A stretch of DNA of 64,000 bases from Arthrobacter sp. CAN_C5 (GTDB lineage Bacteria > Actinomycetota > Actinomycetes > Actinomycetales > Micrococcaceae). Location of the stretch: positions 3,658,001 through 3,722,000 of the forward strand of contig NZ_JAGGMZ010000001.1 of assembly GCF_017875735.1 (NCBI RefSeq). The letters are read 5' to 3'. The stretch's first letter is position 1, and each line of letters opens with the position of its first letter. This document shows positions 1 through 8,272 of this stretch, one piece after another. The notes beneath the pieces were generated by a model. That model did not search any database. It saw only the letters and a list, made by a program, of their open reading frames with translations, and was not told the origin of the DNA. The translations under genes were made by a program, and so were the position numbers.

Positions 1-2
1 AT

Positions 3-404
3 CCCCGGGTGGAGTACGTCAACTATGCGGGGCTGCCCTCCCACCGGCACTTCGAGCGGGCCGCCAAGTATTTGCCGCAGGGCCCCGGCTCGGTGTTCAG
101 CTTCGGGGTGAAGGGCGGCCGCGTTGCGGGGCAGACGTTCATCGAGTCGCTGCAGCTGGCCTCCCACCTGGCGAATGTCGGCGACGCACGGACGCTGGTT
201 ATCCACCCCGGGTCGACGACGCATCAGCAGCTCTCCGCCGAGCAGCTGGTCACGGCAGGCATCCCCGAGGATCTGGTGAGGATTTCGATCGGCCTGGAGG
301 ATCTGGAGGACATCCTGTGGGACCTCGACCAAGCCCTGGACCTCGCTACGGCACCGAACCTGGAGGATAAATTGGACCCGAATGTTGATGGAGTGAAGGC
401 GTGA
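3..404 (+). CDS. O-acetylhomoserine sulfhydrylase, C-terminal part (gene enters from the left edge)
   Basis: This is the last 133 residues of a PLP-dependent enzyme of the Cys/Met metabolism family, most like O-acetylhomoserine aminocarboxypropyltransferase, which makes homocysteine from O-acetylhomoserine and sulfide. The visible part has the family's C-terminal substrate-domain pattern: YAGLPSH, the GPGSVFSFGVKGG strand, SLQLASHLANVGDARTLVIHP, STTHQQL, and the closing VRISIGLEDLEDI. The PLP lysine and N-terminal domain lie outside the window, so the start and completeness cannot be judged. The stop overlaps the GTG start of the next gene by four bases, so the two are probably co-translated. 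Cystathionine gamma-synthase relatives are possible, but the residues after the STTHQQL motif fit the sulfhydrylase better. Confidence 0.88.
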   Translation, partial: PRVEYVNYAGLPSHRHFERAAKYLPQGPGSVFSFGVKGGRVAGQTFIESLQLASHLANVGDARTLVIHPGSTTHQQLSAEQLVTAGIPEDLVRISIGLEDLEDILWDLDQALDLATAPNLEDKLDPNVDGVKA

Positions 405-904
405 GCGCTGACCTGGAAACGGCACGTACCTGGGAGGGCCCATCAGCCCCTGAGCGGCTCTCCCTGTTGCGTAATGCCAAGTCGGTGGCGATTGTCGGGG
501 CGTCCGACAAGCCGTCCCGCGCGTCCTACTTCGTGGCGACCTACCTGCAGTCGTCGTCGCCGTACCGCTTGTACTTCGTGAACCCGGTGGCGAAGGAGAT
601 CCTGGGCAAGCCCGTGTACGCGTCGCTGGCGGACCTGCCGGAGGTGCCCGACATTGTTGACGTATTCCGGAAGCACGACGACCTGCCAGGTGTCCTCACG
701 GAGGCGAAAGCCGTCGGCGCGAAGACCCTGTGGCTACAGCTCGGTTCCTGGCACGAGGACGTCGCTCACGACGCCGAGGAGGCTGGCCTGAACGTGGTGA
801 TGGACCGGTGCATCAAGATTGAACACGCCCGGTTCCACGGCGGGCTGAACCTGGCCGGCTTCAACACCGGCGTGATTTCCTCGAAGCGGCAGGTCACCGC
901 CTAA
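401..904 (+). CDS. CoA-binding domain protein (YccU-like)
   Basis: A 167-residue protein made of one CoA-binding Rossmann domain (CoA_binding_2 type), as in succinyl-CoA synthetase alpha subunits and E. coli YccU. Residues about 28-36 read VAIVGASDK, the nucleotide-binding glycine loop. The later segments NPVAKEILGKPVYASLADLP, DIVDVFRK and LWLQLGSW follow the family order, with a cysteine at MDRCIKIEH near residue 138. The GTG start overlaps the upstream TGA (GTGA). In actinobacteria this gene is often found behind the sulfhydrylase gene, as here, but its reaction is unknown. It stops just before a strong hairpin. Confidence 0.85.
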   Translation: MSADLETARTWEGPSAPERLSLLRNAKSVAIVGASDKPSRASYFVATYLQSSSPYRLYFVNPVAKEILGKPVYASLADLPEVPDIVDVFRKHDDLPGVLTEAKAVGAKTLWLQLGSWHEDVAHDAEEAGLNVVMDRCIKIEHARFHGGLNLAGFNTGVISSKRQVTA

Positions 905-937
905 CTCCCGCAAACACGCCGCTAGCTCGGTTAGCGA

Positions 938-1007
938 CTCACAGAAACGGCCCCGAGGCCAAGGAACGCCGGTAGGAACCGGTACTCCTTGGCCTTAGGG
1001 CCGTTTT
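938..1007 (+). terminator. Long hairpin, copy 1 of a duplicated palindrome; likely terminator
   Basis: Two 17-base arms, 949-965 and 986-1002, pair with one mismatch and one G-T wobble, and an inner CCGGT/ACCGG stem sits in the loop. The 3' arm is followed by a run of five T, so it can act as a rho-independent terminator for the CoA-binding gene. The 65-base core recurs at 1396-1460 with four differences. Confidence 0.75.
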
Positions 1008-1098
1008 TGCGTATCCAGGCTGAACCCGTCGACGTGCTTCAACTAGCCTGATTACCGGAGCGAAAACTACCTTGGCTACCGACGCGAAAGGGCAATCC

Positions 1099-1377
1099 AT
1101 GAAGAAGCTCTTACCGATCGCCATTCTGGTGCTTGCCGCCGCGGGGATCACCGTTGGCGTGGTCTTCTCGAACCTTCTCACCGGCCTTGCTTGGGTCGCC
1201 CTGGCGCTCGGGCTTTGGGCCTATTCGGCCACCACCGCCGGACGCGCCACACCGGGCGGCGCCAACGCCGGACCAACCGGCACCGGACCAGCCAACGCCG
1301 CGAAGGTGTGTCAATACCGTGAGGAACATCCCGACGCCACCATCATGGACGCCGTTCGGGCAACGCGGGCCGGGTAA
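1099..1377 (+). CDS. Small two-helix membrane protein of unknown function
   Basis: A 92-residue protein. Residues about 3-22 (KKLLPIAILVLAAAGITVGV) and 26-42 (NLLTGLAWVALALGLWAY) are hydrophobic and likely form two membrane helices. They are followed by a Gly/Ala/Pro/Thr-rich linker and a charged tail with one cysteine (KVCQYREEHPD). I chose the ATG at 1099 because AAAGGG lies six bases upstream; a TTG at 1072 would add nine residues but has no clear ribosome binding site. The gene stands alone between two copies of a palindromic hairpin. I do not recognise the family. Confidence 0.55.
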   Translation: MKKLLPIAILVLAAAGITVGVVFSNLLTGLAWVALALGLWAYSATTAGRATPGGANAGPTGTGPANAAKVCQYREEHPDATIMDAVRATRAG

Positions 1378-1395
1378 AACCACTCGACTCCATCC

Positions 1396-1464
1396 CTCAC
1401 AGAAACGGCCCTGAGGCCAAGGAACGCCGGTAGGAACCGGCATTCCTTGGCCTCAGGGCCTTTT
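1396..1464 (+). terminator. Long hairpin, copy 2 of a duplicated palindrome; likely terminator
   Basis: The arms 1407-1423 and 1444-1460 are perfectly complementary over 17 bases and are followed by four T. The core matches the copy at 938-1002 at 61 of 65 positions. A second, smaller hairpin (TGGGGTC/GACCCCA) follows at about 1470-1489. Confidence 0.75.
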
Positions 1465-1495
1465 GTGCGTGGGGTCAGATGCGACCCCAGCTATT

Positions 1496-1836
1496 TCAGT
1501 GCATTCCCGGCGTCCAAAGTTTGACGTAGGCATGCGGCCGGGTCTCAAGACCGGGAAGTTCGTTGAGCGGGCGTGCCGTCGTCGTCGTCGTCGTGCCGTC
1601 CGCCGTCGTCATGGTGCAAACGGTGAAGTCGGTGGCGATGCCGATAACGTCGCGGGGGTCGATTCCTGCGGCCCGCACGGCCTCGGGCACTGCGGTGCGG
1701 AGCACGTCCACGTAGTTAGGGGGGACCTGGAGCGCCCACTGCGGTGGCAGCCGCTCACCGGCGGCGGCGAGCACCCGATCCATGACCGCGTGCGGGTACT
1801 CCAGGACTATCCCACGGCCGCCGTCCCGACGCGGCT
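1496..1836 (-). pseudogene. araB: Ribulokinase (araB) remnant
   Basis: On the minus strand this encodes about 110 residues that look like an internal N-terminal piece of L-ribulokinase: EYPHAVMDRVLAAAG, PPQWALQVPPNYVDVLR, AVRAAGIDPRDVIGIATDFT, then LNELPGLETRPHAYVKLW. Homology ends at once in TPGMH and a stop, where the family continues for some 400 residues. Upstream, an in-frame TAG lies about 19 codons before the ATG at 1783, so the true N-terminus is also gone. Inside the fragment, a GTC trinucleotide run (about 1577-1594) has expanded the ADGT loop into a row of threonines. No other arabinose genes are nearby. Confidence 0.8.
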
Positions 1837-1851
1837 ACACCGGGATCCGCC

Positions 1852-2658
1852 TCAGTGGGACTCGACGATCTCCTCGTTGCGAGCGAAGCGGCGGTTCTTC
1901 AGGACCGGCAGGAACTCCCGGACGTCGGCGATCCGCCGTCGGGATACGTCAGTGGTCACCACTGACTCATCCTCGTCGGTCAGGAAGACCTGGGGGATGC
2001 CCATCGGATCAATGATGGCCGAGTGGCCGATAGTGTGTCCGCTGGAGGTACCGGCAGCAGCGATCCACACGGTGTTCTCGATGGCACGTGCTTTCAGCAG
2101 GGTCTCCCAGTGGTCCACCTTGTGATCGCCCTTGAACCAGGCCGCCGGCACCAGGATCAGGTCCGCGCCACGGTCGGCGAGCGCGCGGGCATGTTCGGGG
2201 AAGCGGATGTCGTAACAGGTCATCAGCCCGACCGACAGGTCGCCGATCTGGACCACCTTGATGCCGCCGTCGCCCGGTTTGATCCGGGTGGATTCCTGAT
2301 AGCTGAACGCGTCATAGAGGTGCAGCTTGCGGTACGTATCGACAATCCGGCCGGTGGCATCGACCAGGACGAGCGTGTTGTAGGGGCGATCCTCGCCGCT
2401 GGCTTCGTACCCGCCAGCAACCACCGCGATCCCCAGTTCGACGGCCATGAAGGAAAGTTGCTGCACGAACTTGGACCAGTTTTCGTCGACGGCGGCAGCG
2501 AGAGACCCTTCCACCTTCCCAATGGAGAACATGGATTCCTCCGGAAAGACGATCAGCTCCGAGGACTCCGAGCGGGCCTGCTCGGAAAGCCTGCGCATGG
2601 TCAACAAGTTCTCCGAAACGTCCCCACTCGGGCGGAACTGCCCAACACTGATCTTCAT
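1852..2658 (-). CDS. Nitrilase-superfamily carbon-nitrogen hydrolase
   Basis: A 268-residue, full-length member of the carbon-nitrogen hydrolase family, which cleaves amides or nitriles through a Glu-Lys-Cys triad. The triad is visible as E40 (IVFPEES), K111 (YRKLHLYDAF) and C148 (MTCYDIRFPE). The conserved RAIENTVWIAAAG and later GHSAIIDPMG segments follow. The pattern is closest to the Nit/omega-amidase-type branch (YDIRFPE), so a small omega-amide substrate is plausible but not shown. No signal peptide is present, so it is cytosolic. It is divergent from the DUF427 gene. An ATG start with no close alternative was used. Confidence 0.88.
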   Translation of the reverse strand: MKISVGQFRPSGDVSENLLTMRRLSEQARSESSELIVFPEESMFSIGKVEGSLAAAVDENWSKFVQQLSFMAVELGIAVVAGGYEASGEDRPYNTLVLVDATGRIVDTYRKLHLYDAFSYQESTRIKPGDGGIKVVQIGDLSVGLMTCYDIRFPEHARALADRGADLILVPAAWFKGDHKVDHWETLLKARAIENTVWIAAAGTSSGHTIGHSAIIDPMGIPQVFLTDEDESVVTTDVSRRRIADVREFLPVLKNRRFARNEEIVESH

Positions 2659-2730
2659 CGTTTCCGCTTTCAGTTAAGAAACAGGTGCCCTCACAGCGTA
2701 CCGAATGCCGCCAGGTCCTATCGTTGGGTT

Positions 2731-3225
2731 ATGAGACTGCAACGTATTGTCCCTGGCCCTGACCAGGAATCCGTCTGGGACTACCCGCGACCGCCACGGT
2801 TGGAAACCACCTCCGAGCGGGTGGTGATCGAGTTTGGTGGGGTGGTCATCGCTGACACCACCAACGCGGTCCGAGTCCTGGAAACCAGCCACCCGCCGGT
2901 GTACTACGTGCCGATCTCCGATTTTGAGGGTGGCGCGCTGGTCCCCGCGGAAGGCTCATCCCTGTGTGAGTACAAGGGGATGGCCGCCTATTACGACGTC
3001 GTCAGCCGGCGCCACCGGGCACCGCGGGCCGGGTGGACCTATCCCACCCCGACCGCAGGGTTCGAACCCCTACGCACCCGGATAGCCATCTACCCGGGTG
3101 CCATGGACAAATGCCTGATCGACGGCGAGGAGGTCCAGGCGCAGGAAGGGGACTTCTACGGTGGCTGGATTACCAAGCGCGTTGTCGGGCCCTTCAAGGG
3201 AGCGCCCGGCACCTGGGGGTGGTGA
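2731..3225 (+). CDS. DUF427 domain protein
   Basis: A 164-residue protein matching the DUF427 fold, with the typical VWDYPRPPR near residue 15, then the repeated elements VVIEFGGVVIADTTNAVRVLE, HPPVYYVPISDF and SLCEYKGMAAYYDV. The end is IAIYPGAMDKCLIDGEEV plus FYGGWITKRVVGPFKG. The function is not established. The open frame extends far upstream, but it overlaps the nitrilase gene antisense, and the ATG at 2731 begins exactly at the usual MRLQRIVPGP terminus, so that start was taken. Confidence 0.85.
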   Translation: MRLQRIVPGPDQESVWDYPRPPRLETTSERVVIEFGGVVIADTTNAVRVLETSHPPVYYVPISDFEGGALVPAEGSSLCEYKGMAAYYDVVSRRHRAPRAGWTYPTPTAGFEPLRTRIAIYPGAMDKCLIDGEEVQAQEGDFYGGWITKRVVGPFKGAPGTWGW

Positions 3226-3333
3226 ACCGCCGGTGCAGCGTGTCGTTGCGGCGCCGGCCGGGCGACGCCCAGCTAACACCCATTCAAGCCTGATAGCTTC
3301 GCAGGTTGATTAACCAACTGGCAGGAGATCGTT

Positions 3334-4110
3334 GTGCGGAAGAAGTTGTTACTGAGTATTGCTTTGGCCGGGATTGTCTCGGTGGTGTCGGCATGTGGCA
3401 CCGCGGATGACGGTAGTGAATCGGGATCCGAGACGTCGCAGGCGCCCGCCAATGAGAGCGCGGCACCCGAGGCAGCACCAGAGGTAGCCGACCCTGACCT
3501 GGAAGGTGTGCCCGACGTGGTGGCGGTGGTCAACGGGACCGAAATTCCAAAGACCGACTTCGAGTCTGTGTACACCGCCCAGTACGAGACGGCAGCAACA
3601 CAGTCCCAGATGTCAGGTGAGCCCGTCGATCAGGACGCCCTGAAGAGCCAGACCATCGAGGGCATGATCGGTACCGAACTGCTGATCCAGGAAGCGTCCG
3701 AGCGGGGTATCGAGGCAACCGACGAAGCGATCGCCACCGCACTCGACGAGCTCGTTGCGACCTACCAGCTCAGTTCAGCCGACGAGTTCTACGCGACCCT
3801 GGCTGAACAGGGCACCGACGAGGAAACCGTCAACGAGCAGCTCGCCACCCAGGTTCAGGTGGAGCAGCTGATAGAGGAAGAGGCTGGCGACACCGCGCCC
3901 ACCGAGGAGGAGCTCACCGCCGCCTACGACGAGGCAGTGGCACAGCAGGAGGAGCAGAACGCCGCCAGCGAACAGGAACCCGAGATTCCCCCGTTTGAAG
4001 AGGTGCGCACCGCTCTCGAGGAGCAGCTCCAGACGCAGAAGCAGTCGGCTGCCGCCGATTCCCTGGTCTCCAGCCTCCGTGAGGCTGCTGATGTGACGGT
4101 CAACCTGTAG
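3334..4110 (+). CDS. SurA N-terminal-domain lipoprotein
   Basis: A 258-residue secreted lipoprotein. A positively charged start (RKK), a hydrophobic core and the lipobox VVSAC place the acylated cysteine at residue 21. An acidic Ser/Glu linker follows. Residues about 55-250 resemble the SurA N-terminal chaperone domain: VVAVVNGTEIPKTDFESVY, LKSQTIEGMIGTELLIQEA, then VNEQLATQVQVEQLI and the final helix FEEVRTALEEQLQTQK. No parvulin-type isomerase domain is present, so it is probably a chaperone-like envelope protein rather than an isomerase. The GTG start has AGGAG seven bases upstream. A GC-rich inverted repeat (4125-4133/4150-4158) separates it from the convergent next gene. Confidence 0.85.
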   Translation: MRKKLLLSIALAGIVSVVSACGTADDGSESGSETSQAPANESAAPEAAPEVADPDLEGVPDVVAVVNGTEIPKTDFESVYTAQYETAATQSQMSGEPVDQDALKSQTIEGMIGTELLIQEASERGIEATDEAIATALDELVATYQLSSADEFYATLAEQGTDEETVNEQLATQVQVEQLIEEEAGDTAPTEEELTAAYDEAVAQQEEQNAASEQEPEIPPFEEVRTALEEQLQTQKQSAAADSLVSSLREAADVTVNL

Positions 4111-4140
4111 CCCAGGGACCGTCAGGCGGCGCCAAGGCGA

Positions 4141-5922
4141 TCAGCCCGCGGCGCCGCCGACAGCTTGCACCGGTACGACTGGCTCCATCGCGAACCAGGA
4201 CGCCAGCTCTTCCGCCGGTAGCGGCCTGGCGTAGTGGTACCCCTGCGCGAGGTCGCAGTCGAGGCCGATCAGGGCCTCTCGTTGCCCCTCGGTCTCGACG
4301 CCCTCAGCCACCGCCTTGATACCGACGGCGTGGGCCAACTGCACGCAGCTGGCCACGATTGCCGAGTCGCCACTGTTGATACCCAACCCCGAAACGAAGG
4401 ATCGGTCGATTTTCAGCTCATCAATGGGGAACTGCCTCAGGTAGGTGAGGCTTGAGTAGCCGGTCCCGAAGTCATCGACAGCCAACCCGACACCGAGTGC
4501 CTTCAACGCGCTGAGCGCCCGCAGGGCTGCCTCCGGTCCCACCATCAGCGAGGTCTCGGTCAATTCCAGGGTCAGCAGCGACGGGTCGAAGCCATGGCGG
4601 CCCAACACCGAGGCGACCCGTCGTGGCAGTTCCGGGTCGGCCAGCTGACGGGTGGAGAGGTTTACGGCCATCTCCACCGGCCCACGGTTGGGATCCTCGT
4701 CGGCCCAGCGCACTGCCTGGGCGACCACCTCGTTGAGCACCCACGCCCCCAGTTCGCGAATCACACCCGACTCCTCCGCGAGGCCGATAAACTCCGACGG
4801 CGGCAACAGTCCCCGGCGGGGATGCTCCCACCGGACGAGTGCCTCCACCCCGGTCAGCCGTCCGTCCCGCAGGTTCACCCGGGGCTGGTAGTACACGCGC
4901 AACTCGCCATCGCTGATTGCGTGGCGGAGCTCCCCCACGAGCTGCAACCGATCCACCGCGGGATCCGATTGCGAGGGATCGTGCAGTTCCCAGGTGTTCC
5001 GCCCGCTGGCCTTTGCCTGGTACATGGCGATGTCGGACCGGCGCAGCAAGCGTTCCGCGGCGTCACCGTCCTCGCAGACCGCCGCACCAATGCTGGCGCT
5101 CACCACCACCTCAAGGCCCTCAATCACCAACGGTTCCTGGAGGGCGCCCAGCAGCCGTTCTGCCATTTGACCCACCTCGTCGACCGCGGTCGCGCCGCTG
5201 ACGGCCGCGACGACGACGAACTCGTCCCCCGACAGCCGGGCGATGCACAGGGGATCACGGGCAGCGACCTGGAGCCGTCGCGCCACCGAGCTGAGTAGTT
5301 CGTCGCCCGCGGCATGGCCGAGGCTGTCATTGACCGCCTTGAAATGGTCCAGGTCGACGAAGAACACCACGGTGCGCCGTCCAGGTGCGACGCCGGCGAG
5401 AGCGGCATCCAACGCGGTGACCAACGCGGGGCGGTTCAGCAGCCCGGTCAGGGGGTCATGGGATGCAAGACGCCGCATCACTGCCTCGGCCGCGGCGCAC
5501 CGCGCCTCCGACTCTTCAGCCTGACGCCTCGCTTCGAGAAGGTGTTCTTCGTAGCGGCGCCGCTGGTGCGCCCCGAAGATCCCGACCCGCACCATGGCCG
5601 GAGTGCACCCGGACGGGGGCACCCGGGTTGCGGACAGCAGTGCAGCACGCCGCACCCCGTCCCTGCCGATCACCTCCAGCGCCTGTTCCTCGACCGAACC
5701 GATCAGGTGCAGCTGCGGGACACAGTGCATGGTGTACAGGAACTGGTCGCTGGCGGGCAGCAACTGGTGCAGCGGTGTTGCGAGCAGGTCCGCGCGGGCG
5801 TAACCCGACCAGGAGAGGAAGGTGCCGTTGACGGCGGTGATGGTGCCGTCGTCGTCGGTCAGCAGATACCCACAGGGAGCTTGTTGGAACAACGCCTCGT
5901 AGTCCAGCCCGTCGCCGTTCAC
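4141..5922 (-). CDS. PAS-GGDEF-EAL cyclic-di-GMP turnover protein
   Basis: A 593-residue cytoplasmic signalling protein. A PAS domain (about 7-115, APCGYLLTDDDGTITAVN) is joined by a charged coiled-coil linker (122-150) to a GGDEF domain (about 153-310), followed by an EAL domain (about 325-580). The diguanylate-cyclase signature is SGDEF at 231-235, a variant often active. HDPLTGLLNRPAL and DLDHFKAVNDSLGH precede it. The EAL domain keeps EALVRWEHP (360), NLS, ELTE, DDFGTGYSSL, KIDRSFV and EGVE, so a phosphodiesterase site is intact. It may make or break cyclic-di-GMP in response to a ligand on PAS. No membrane helix is visible. It is the only cyclic-di-GMP enzyme in the window. Confidence 0.93.
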   Translation of the reverse strand: MNGDGLDYEALFQQAPCGYLLTDDDGTITAVNGTFLSWSGYARADLLATPLHQLLPASDQFLYTMHCVPQLHLIGSVEEQALEVIGRDGVRRAALLSATRVPPSGCTPAMVRVGIFGAHQRRRYEEHLLEARRQAEESEARCAAAEAVMRRLASHDPLTGLLNRPALVTALDAALAGVAPGRRTVVFFVDLDHFKAVNDSLGHAAGDELLSSVARRLQVAARDPLCIARLSGDEFVVVAAVSGATAVDEVGQMAERLLGALQEPLVIEGLEVVVSASIGAAVCEDGDAAERLLRRSDIAMYQAKASGRNTWELHDPSQSDPAVDRLQLVGELRHAISDGELRVYYQPRVNLRDGRLTGVEALVRWEHPRRGLLPPSEFIGLAEESGVIRELGAWVLNEVVAQAVRWADEDPNRGPVEMAVNLSTRQLADPELPRRVASVLGRHGFDPSLLTLELTETSLMVGPEAALRALSALKALGVGLAVDDFGTGYSSLTYLRQFPIDELKIDRSFVSGLGINSGDSAIVASCVQLAHAVGIKAVAEGVETEGQREALIGLDCDLAQGYHYARPLPAEELASWFAMEPVVPVQAVGGAAG

Positions 5923-6058
5923 GGCGAGCGCCGGGGCGCGGGCTGTGCCCGCTCATGAAACGCCATTGCTGCCACCTAGGAAAGCGTGTGCGACGGTCGG
6001 TCTGTGGCCGTCGGCTCCTCACTGAACTGTCGGCGGGTACGCTGGAAATGTAAGGGGT

Positions 6059-6325
6059 CTAAGGGTGCCGGCGCCGAATCCGGATGGGACCCTTGATCGT
6101 CGTCGGGTCGATGACCGTCCCGCCCTGGGTGATCTCCACTTCGCCGGCCGCCACCAACCGCCTGGCGGCGTCGCGGGACGCGTCCATCAGGTCCCGCCAC
6201 TGCCCGTCGGAGACGGCGCGGGCGGCCTCCGACGGGCAGATCGTCGCCTCGGGTGCGCGATCGTCGAGCAACCGCCGGATGGCGGCCTCAAGGAGCTGGC
6301 CGGTGCCGGCGCTGGCGGGGTCCAC
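6059..6325 (-). CDS. DUF3253 domain protein
   Basis: An 88-residue protein with the small helical DUF3253 pattern: LLEAAIRRLLDDRAPEATICPSEAARAV, WRDLMDASRDAARRLVAAGEVEITQGG and a closing KGPIRIRR. It resembles a winged-helix fold, and the function is unknown. The open frame continues into purA, but that part is antisense-free overlap in another frame. The GTG at 6325, eight bases after the purA stop, gives the usual length and suggests translational coupling to purA. Confidence 0.75.
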   Translation of the reverse strand: MDPASAGTGQLLEAAIRRLLDDRAPEATICPSEAARAVSDGQWRDLMDASRDAARRLVAAGEVEITQGGTVIDPTTIKGPIRIRRRHP

Positions 6326-6333
6326 TAGCTGGT

Positions 6334-7620
6334 CTAGCCGATCAGGTCGTTGATGACGATGGTCTGGTCGCGGTCCGGGCCCACCCCGATGGCTGAGAAC
6401 CGTGCGCCCGACATCTTCTCCAGCGCCCTTACGTAGACCTGCGCGTTCTCCGGCAGGTCGTCGATGGTGCGTGCCGTGGTGATGTCCTCGGTCCAGCCCT
6501 CGAAGTACTCGAAGATGGGCTTGGCGTGGTGGAAGTCGGTCTGGGTCATCGGCATCTCGTCGTGCCTGACGCCGTCGACGTCGTACGCCACGCACACCGG
6601 GATCCGTTCGATCCCAGTGAGTACGTCAAGCTTGGTCACGAAGTAGTCGGTGAAGCCATTGACCCGGGCAGCGTGGCGGGCAAGAACGGCGTCGTACCAG
6701 CCACAGCGGCGGGGACGGCCAGTGTTGACACCGAACTCGCCGCCCTTCGTCTGCAGGTACATGCCCATGTCGTCGAACAGTTCGGTGGGGAACGGTCCAG
6801 CTCCCACCCGCGTGGTGTAGGCCTTGATGATGCCCACGGCGCGGCTGATCCGGGTGGGGCCGATGCCCGAACCGACCGACGCGCCACCGGCCGTGGGGTT
6901 CGACGAGGTCACGAACGGGTAGGTGCCGTGGTCCACGTCGAGGAAGGTGGCCTGGCCGCCCTCCATGAGGACCACCTTTCCGGCGTCGAGCGCTTCATTG
7001 AGCACGTAGGTGGAGTCGATGACCAGCGGCCGGAGGCGGTCGGCGAAGCCGAGGAAGTACTCGACCACTTCCTCCACCTCCACGTCGCGGCGGTTGTATA
7101 CCTTGACCAGGAGTTCGTTCTTCTGGGCGAGGGAGCCTTCAACCTTCTGCCGCAGGATCGATTCGTCGAAGACGTCCTGGACGCGGATACCGAGCCGGGC
7201 CACCTTGTCCATGTAGGCGGGCCCGATACCGCGCCCGGTGGTGCCGATCGCCCGCTTGCCGAGGAATCGTTCGGTGACTTTGTCCAGGACCTGGTGGTAC
7301 GGCGCCACCAGGTGGGCGTTCGCCGAAATGCGCAGCTTTGAGGTGTCGGCGCCGCGGGCTTCAAGCCCTTCGATCTCTTCGAACAGTGCTTCGAGGTTGA
7401 TGACGCACCCGTTTCCGATGATCGGGATCGCGTTGGGGCTCAGGATGCCTGCGGGCAGCAGCTTCAGCTCGTATTTTTCACCGCCGACGACCACGGTGTG
7501 CCCCGCGTTGTTTCCGCCGTTCGGCTTGACGACGTAGTCAACCCGTCCGCCGAGCAGGTCGGTTGCTTTGCCTTTACCTTCGTCGCCCCACTGGGCTCCG
7601 ACAATAACGATCGCTGGCAT
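6334..7620 (-). CDS. purA: Adenylosuccinate synthetase
   Basis: A 428-residue, full-length PurA, which joins IMP and aspartate with GTP to make adenylosuccinate in AMP synthesis. The signatures are all present: the P-loop [12 protein letters not shown] at the N-terminus, [39 protein letters not shown] and the C-terminal [15 protein letters not shown]. The ATG at 7620 was preferred to an upstream codon at 7635 because GGGGGAGG lies six bases before it and [18 protein letters not shown] is the normal terminus. It leads a probable two-gene unit with the DUF3253 gene. About 220 bases upstream are non-coding and should hold its promoter. Confidence 0.97.
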   Translation of the reverse strand: MPAIVIVGAQWGDEGKGKATDLLGGRVDYVVKPNGGNNAGHTVVVGGEKYELKLLPAGILSPNAIPIIGNGCVINLEALFEEIEGLEARGADTSKLRISANAHLVAPYHQVLDKVTERFLGKRAIGTTGRGIGPAYMDKVARLGIRVQDVFDESILRQKVEGSLAQKNELLVKVYNRRDVEVEEVVEYFLGFADRLRPLVIDSTYVLNEALDAGKVVLMEGGQATFLDVDHGTYPFVTSSNPTAGGASVGSGIGPTRISRAVGIIKAYTTRVGAGPFPTELFDDMGMYLQTKGGEFGVNTGRPRRCGWYDAVLARHAARVNGFTDYFVTKLDVLTGIERIPVCVAYDVDGVRHDEMPMTQTDFHHAKPIFEYFEGWTEDITTARTIDDLPENAQVYVRALEKMSGARFSAIGVGPDRDQTIVINDLIG

Positions 7621-7840
7621 GGGATCCTCCCCCATCGTTGCGGCAGCACCCGCACCACACGCGATGCCGCCAGAAGTGCATGAGAATGCCCCAAGACCTG
7701 CGAGTGCGTGTGCGCAAGAGATCTGGGGCTCTTACCACCCAAGTTTAGCAAGAGATCCCGCCGACCCTCAGCTTGGTGACCAATCGGTGTGGACGGGAGG
7801 CTCCTCGAGAGACCCGACCGGTGTGGGATTCGCCTCCCTG

Positions 7841-8227
7841 TCAGTCGCGGGGTATGCCTCGCCGGCCACGGCCCGGTAGCTGACCACGCCCCTGCCAGGC
7901 CAGCAGCAGTGCTCCGGCGCCCAGCAGCACGTTGGTCCACACGTACCCGACGTCGCCGTTGAAAATGTTGGTCACTGCGGCACCCAGCATGACCAGCACC
8001 AGCACCAGTGCTCCCAGGGTGCGCAGCCGGGGAACGAAGAGCGCGGCACTGCCGAGGAACTCGCCGGCGGCAGTCAGGTACACCGTCCACTCCGGCAGCC
8101 CCGACTTCTGGAAGGGAAGCAGCGCAGCAGGCTCGCCGATCACCTTCTCGATCCCGGCCCGCACAAAAAAGAACGCCAGGATCGCTGCCAGCCCCAACCA
8201 CACCAGTTCACTCCGGCTCTTCTGCAT
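7841..8227 (-). CDS. DoxX-family membrane protein
   Basis: A 128-residue protein with four hydrophobic helices: about residues 8-24 (LVWLGLAAILAFFFVRAG), 46-64, 72-90 and 98-115. The early EKVIG motif after helix 1 and the AAGEFLGSAALF segment are typical of the DoxX/quinol-oxidase-like family, whose members are small membrane proteins often tied to redox or sulfur stress. The ATG at 8227 gives a terminus that starts just before helix 1; an upstream frame start would add nine residues that overlap the divergent gene's leader. The specific role is unknown. Confidence 0.75.
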   Translation of the reverse strand: MQKSRSELVWLGLAAILAFFFVRAGIEKVIGEPAALLPFQKSGLPEWTVYLTAAGEFLGSAALFVPRLRTLGALVLVLVMLGAAVTNIFNGDVGYVWTNVLLGAGALLLAWQGRGQLPGRGRRGIPRD

Positions 8228-8272
8228 ACCGCCATGATGCCATGGGGCCCCCAAGGAGGAGAGAATGTCCTC

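Noticed and set aside
2023-2730. An open frame running into the DUF427 gene from far upstream
   Set aside because: It is antisense to the nitrilase gene and has no family resemblance; the ATG at 2731 starts the normal DUF427 terminus.
6326-6595. A longer DUF3253 start reaching into purA
   Set aside because: The added part overlaps purA in another frame and is not similar to the family.
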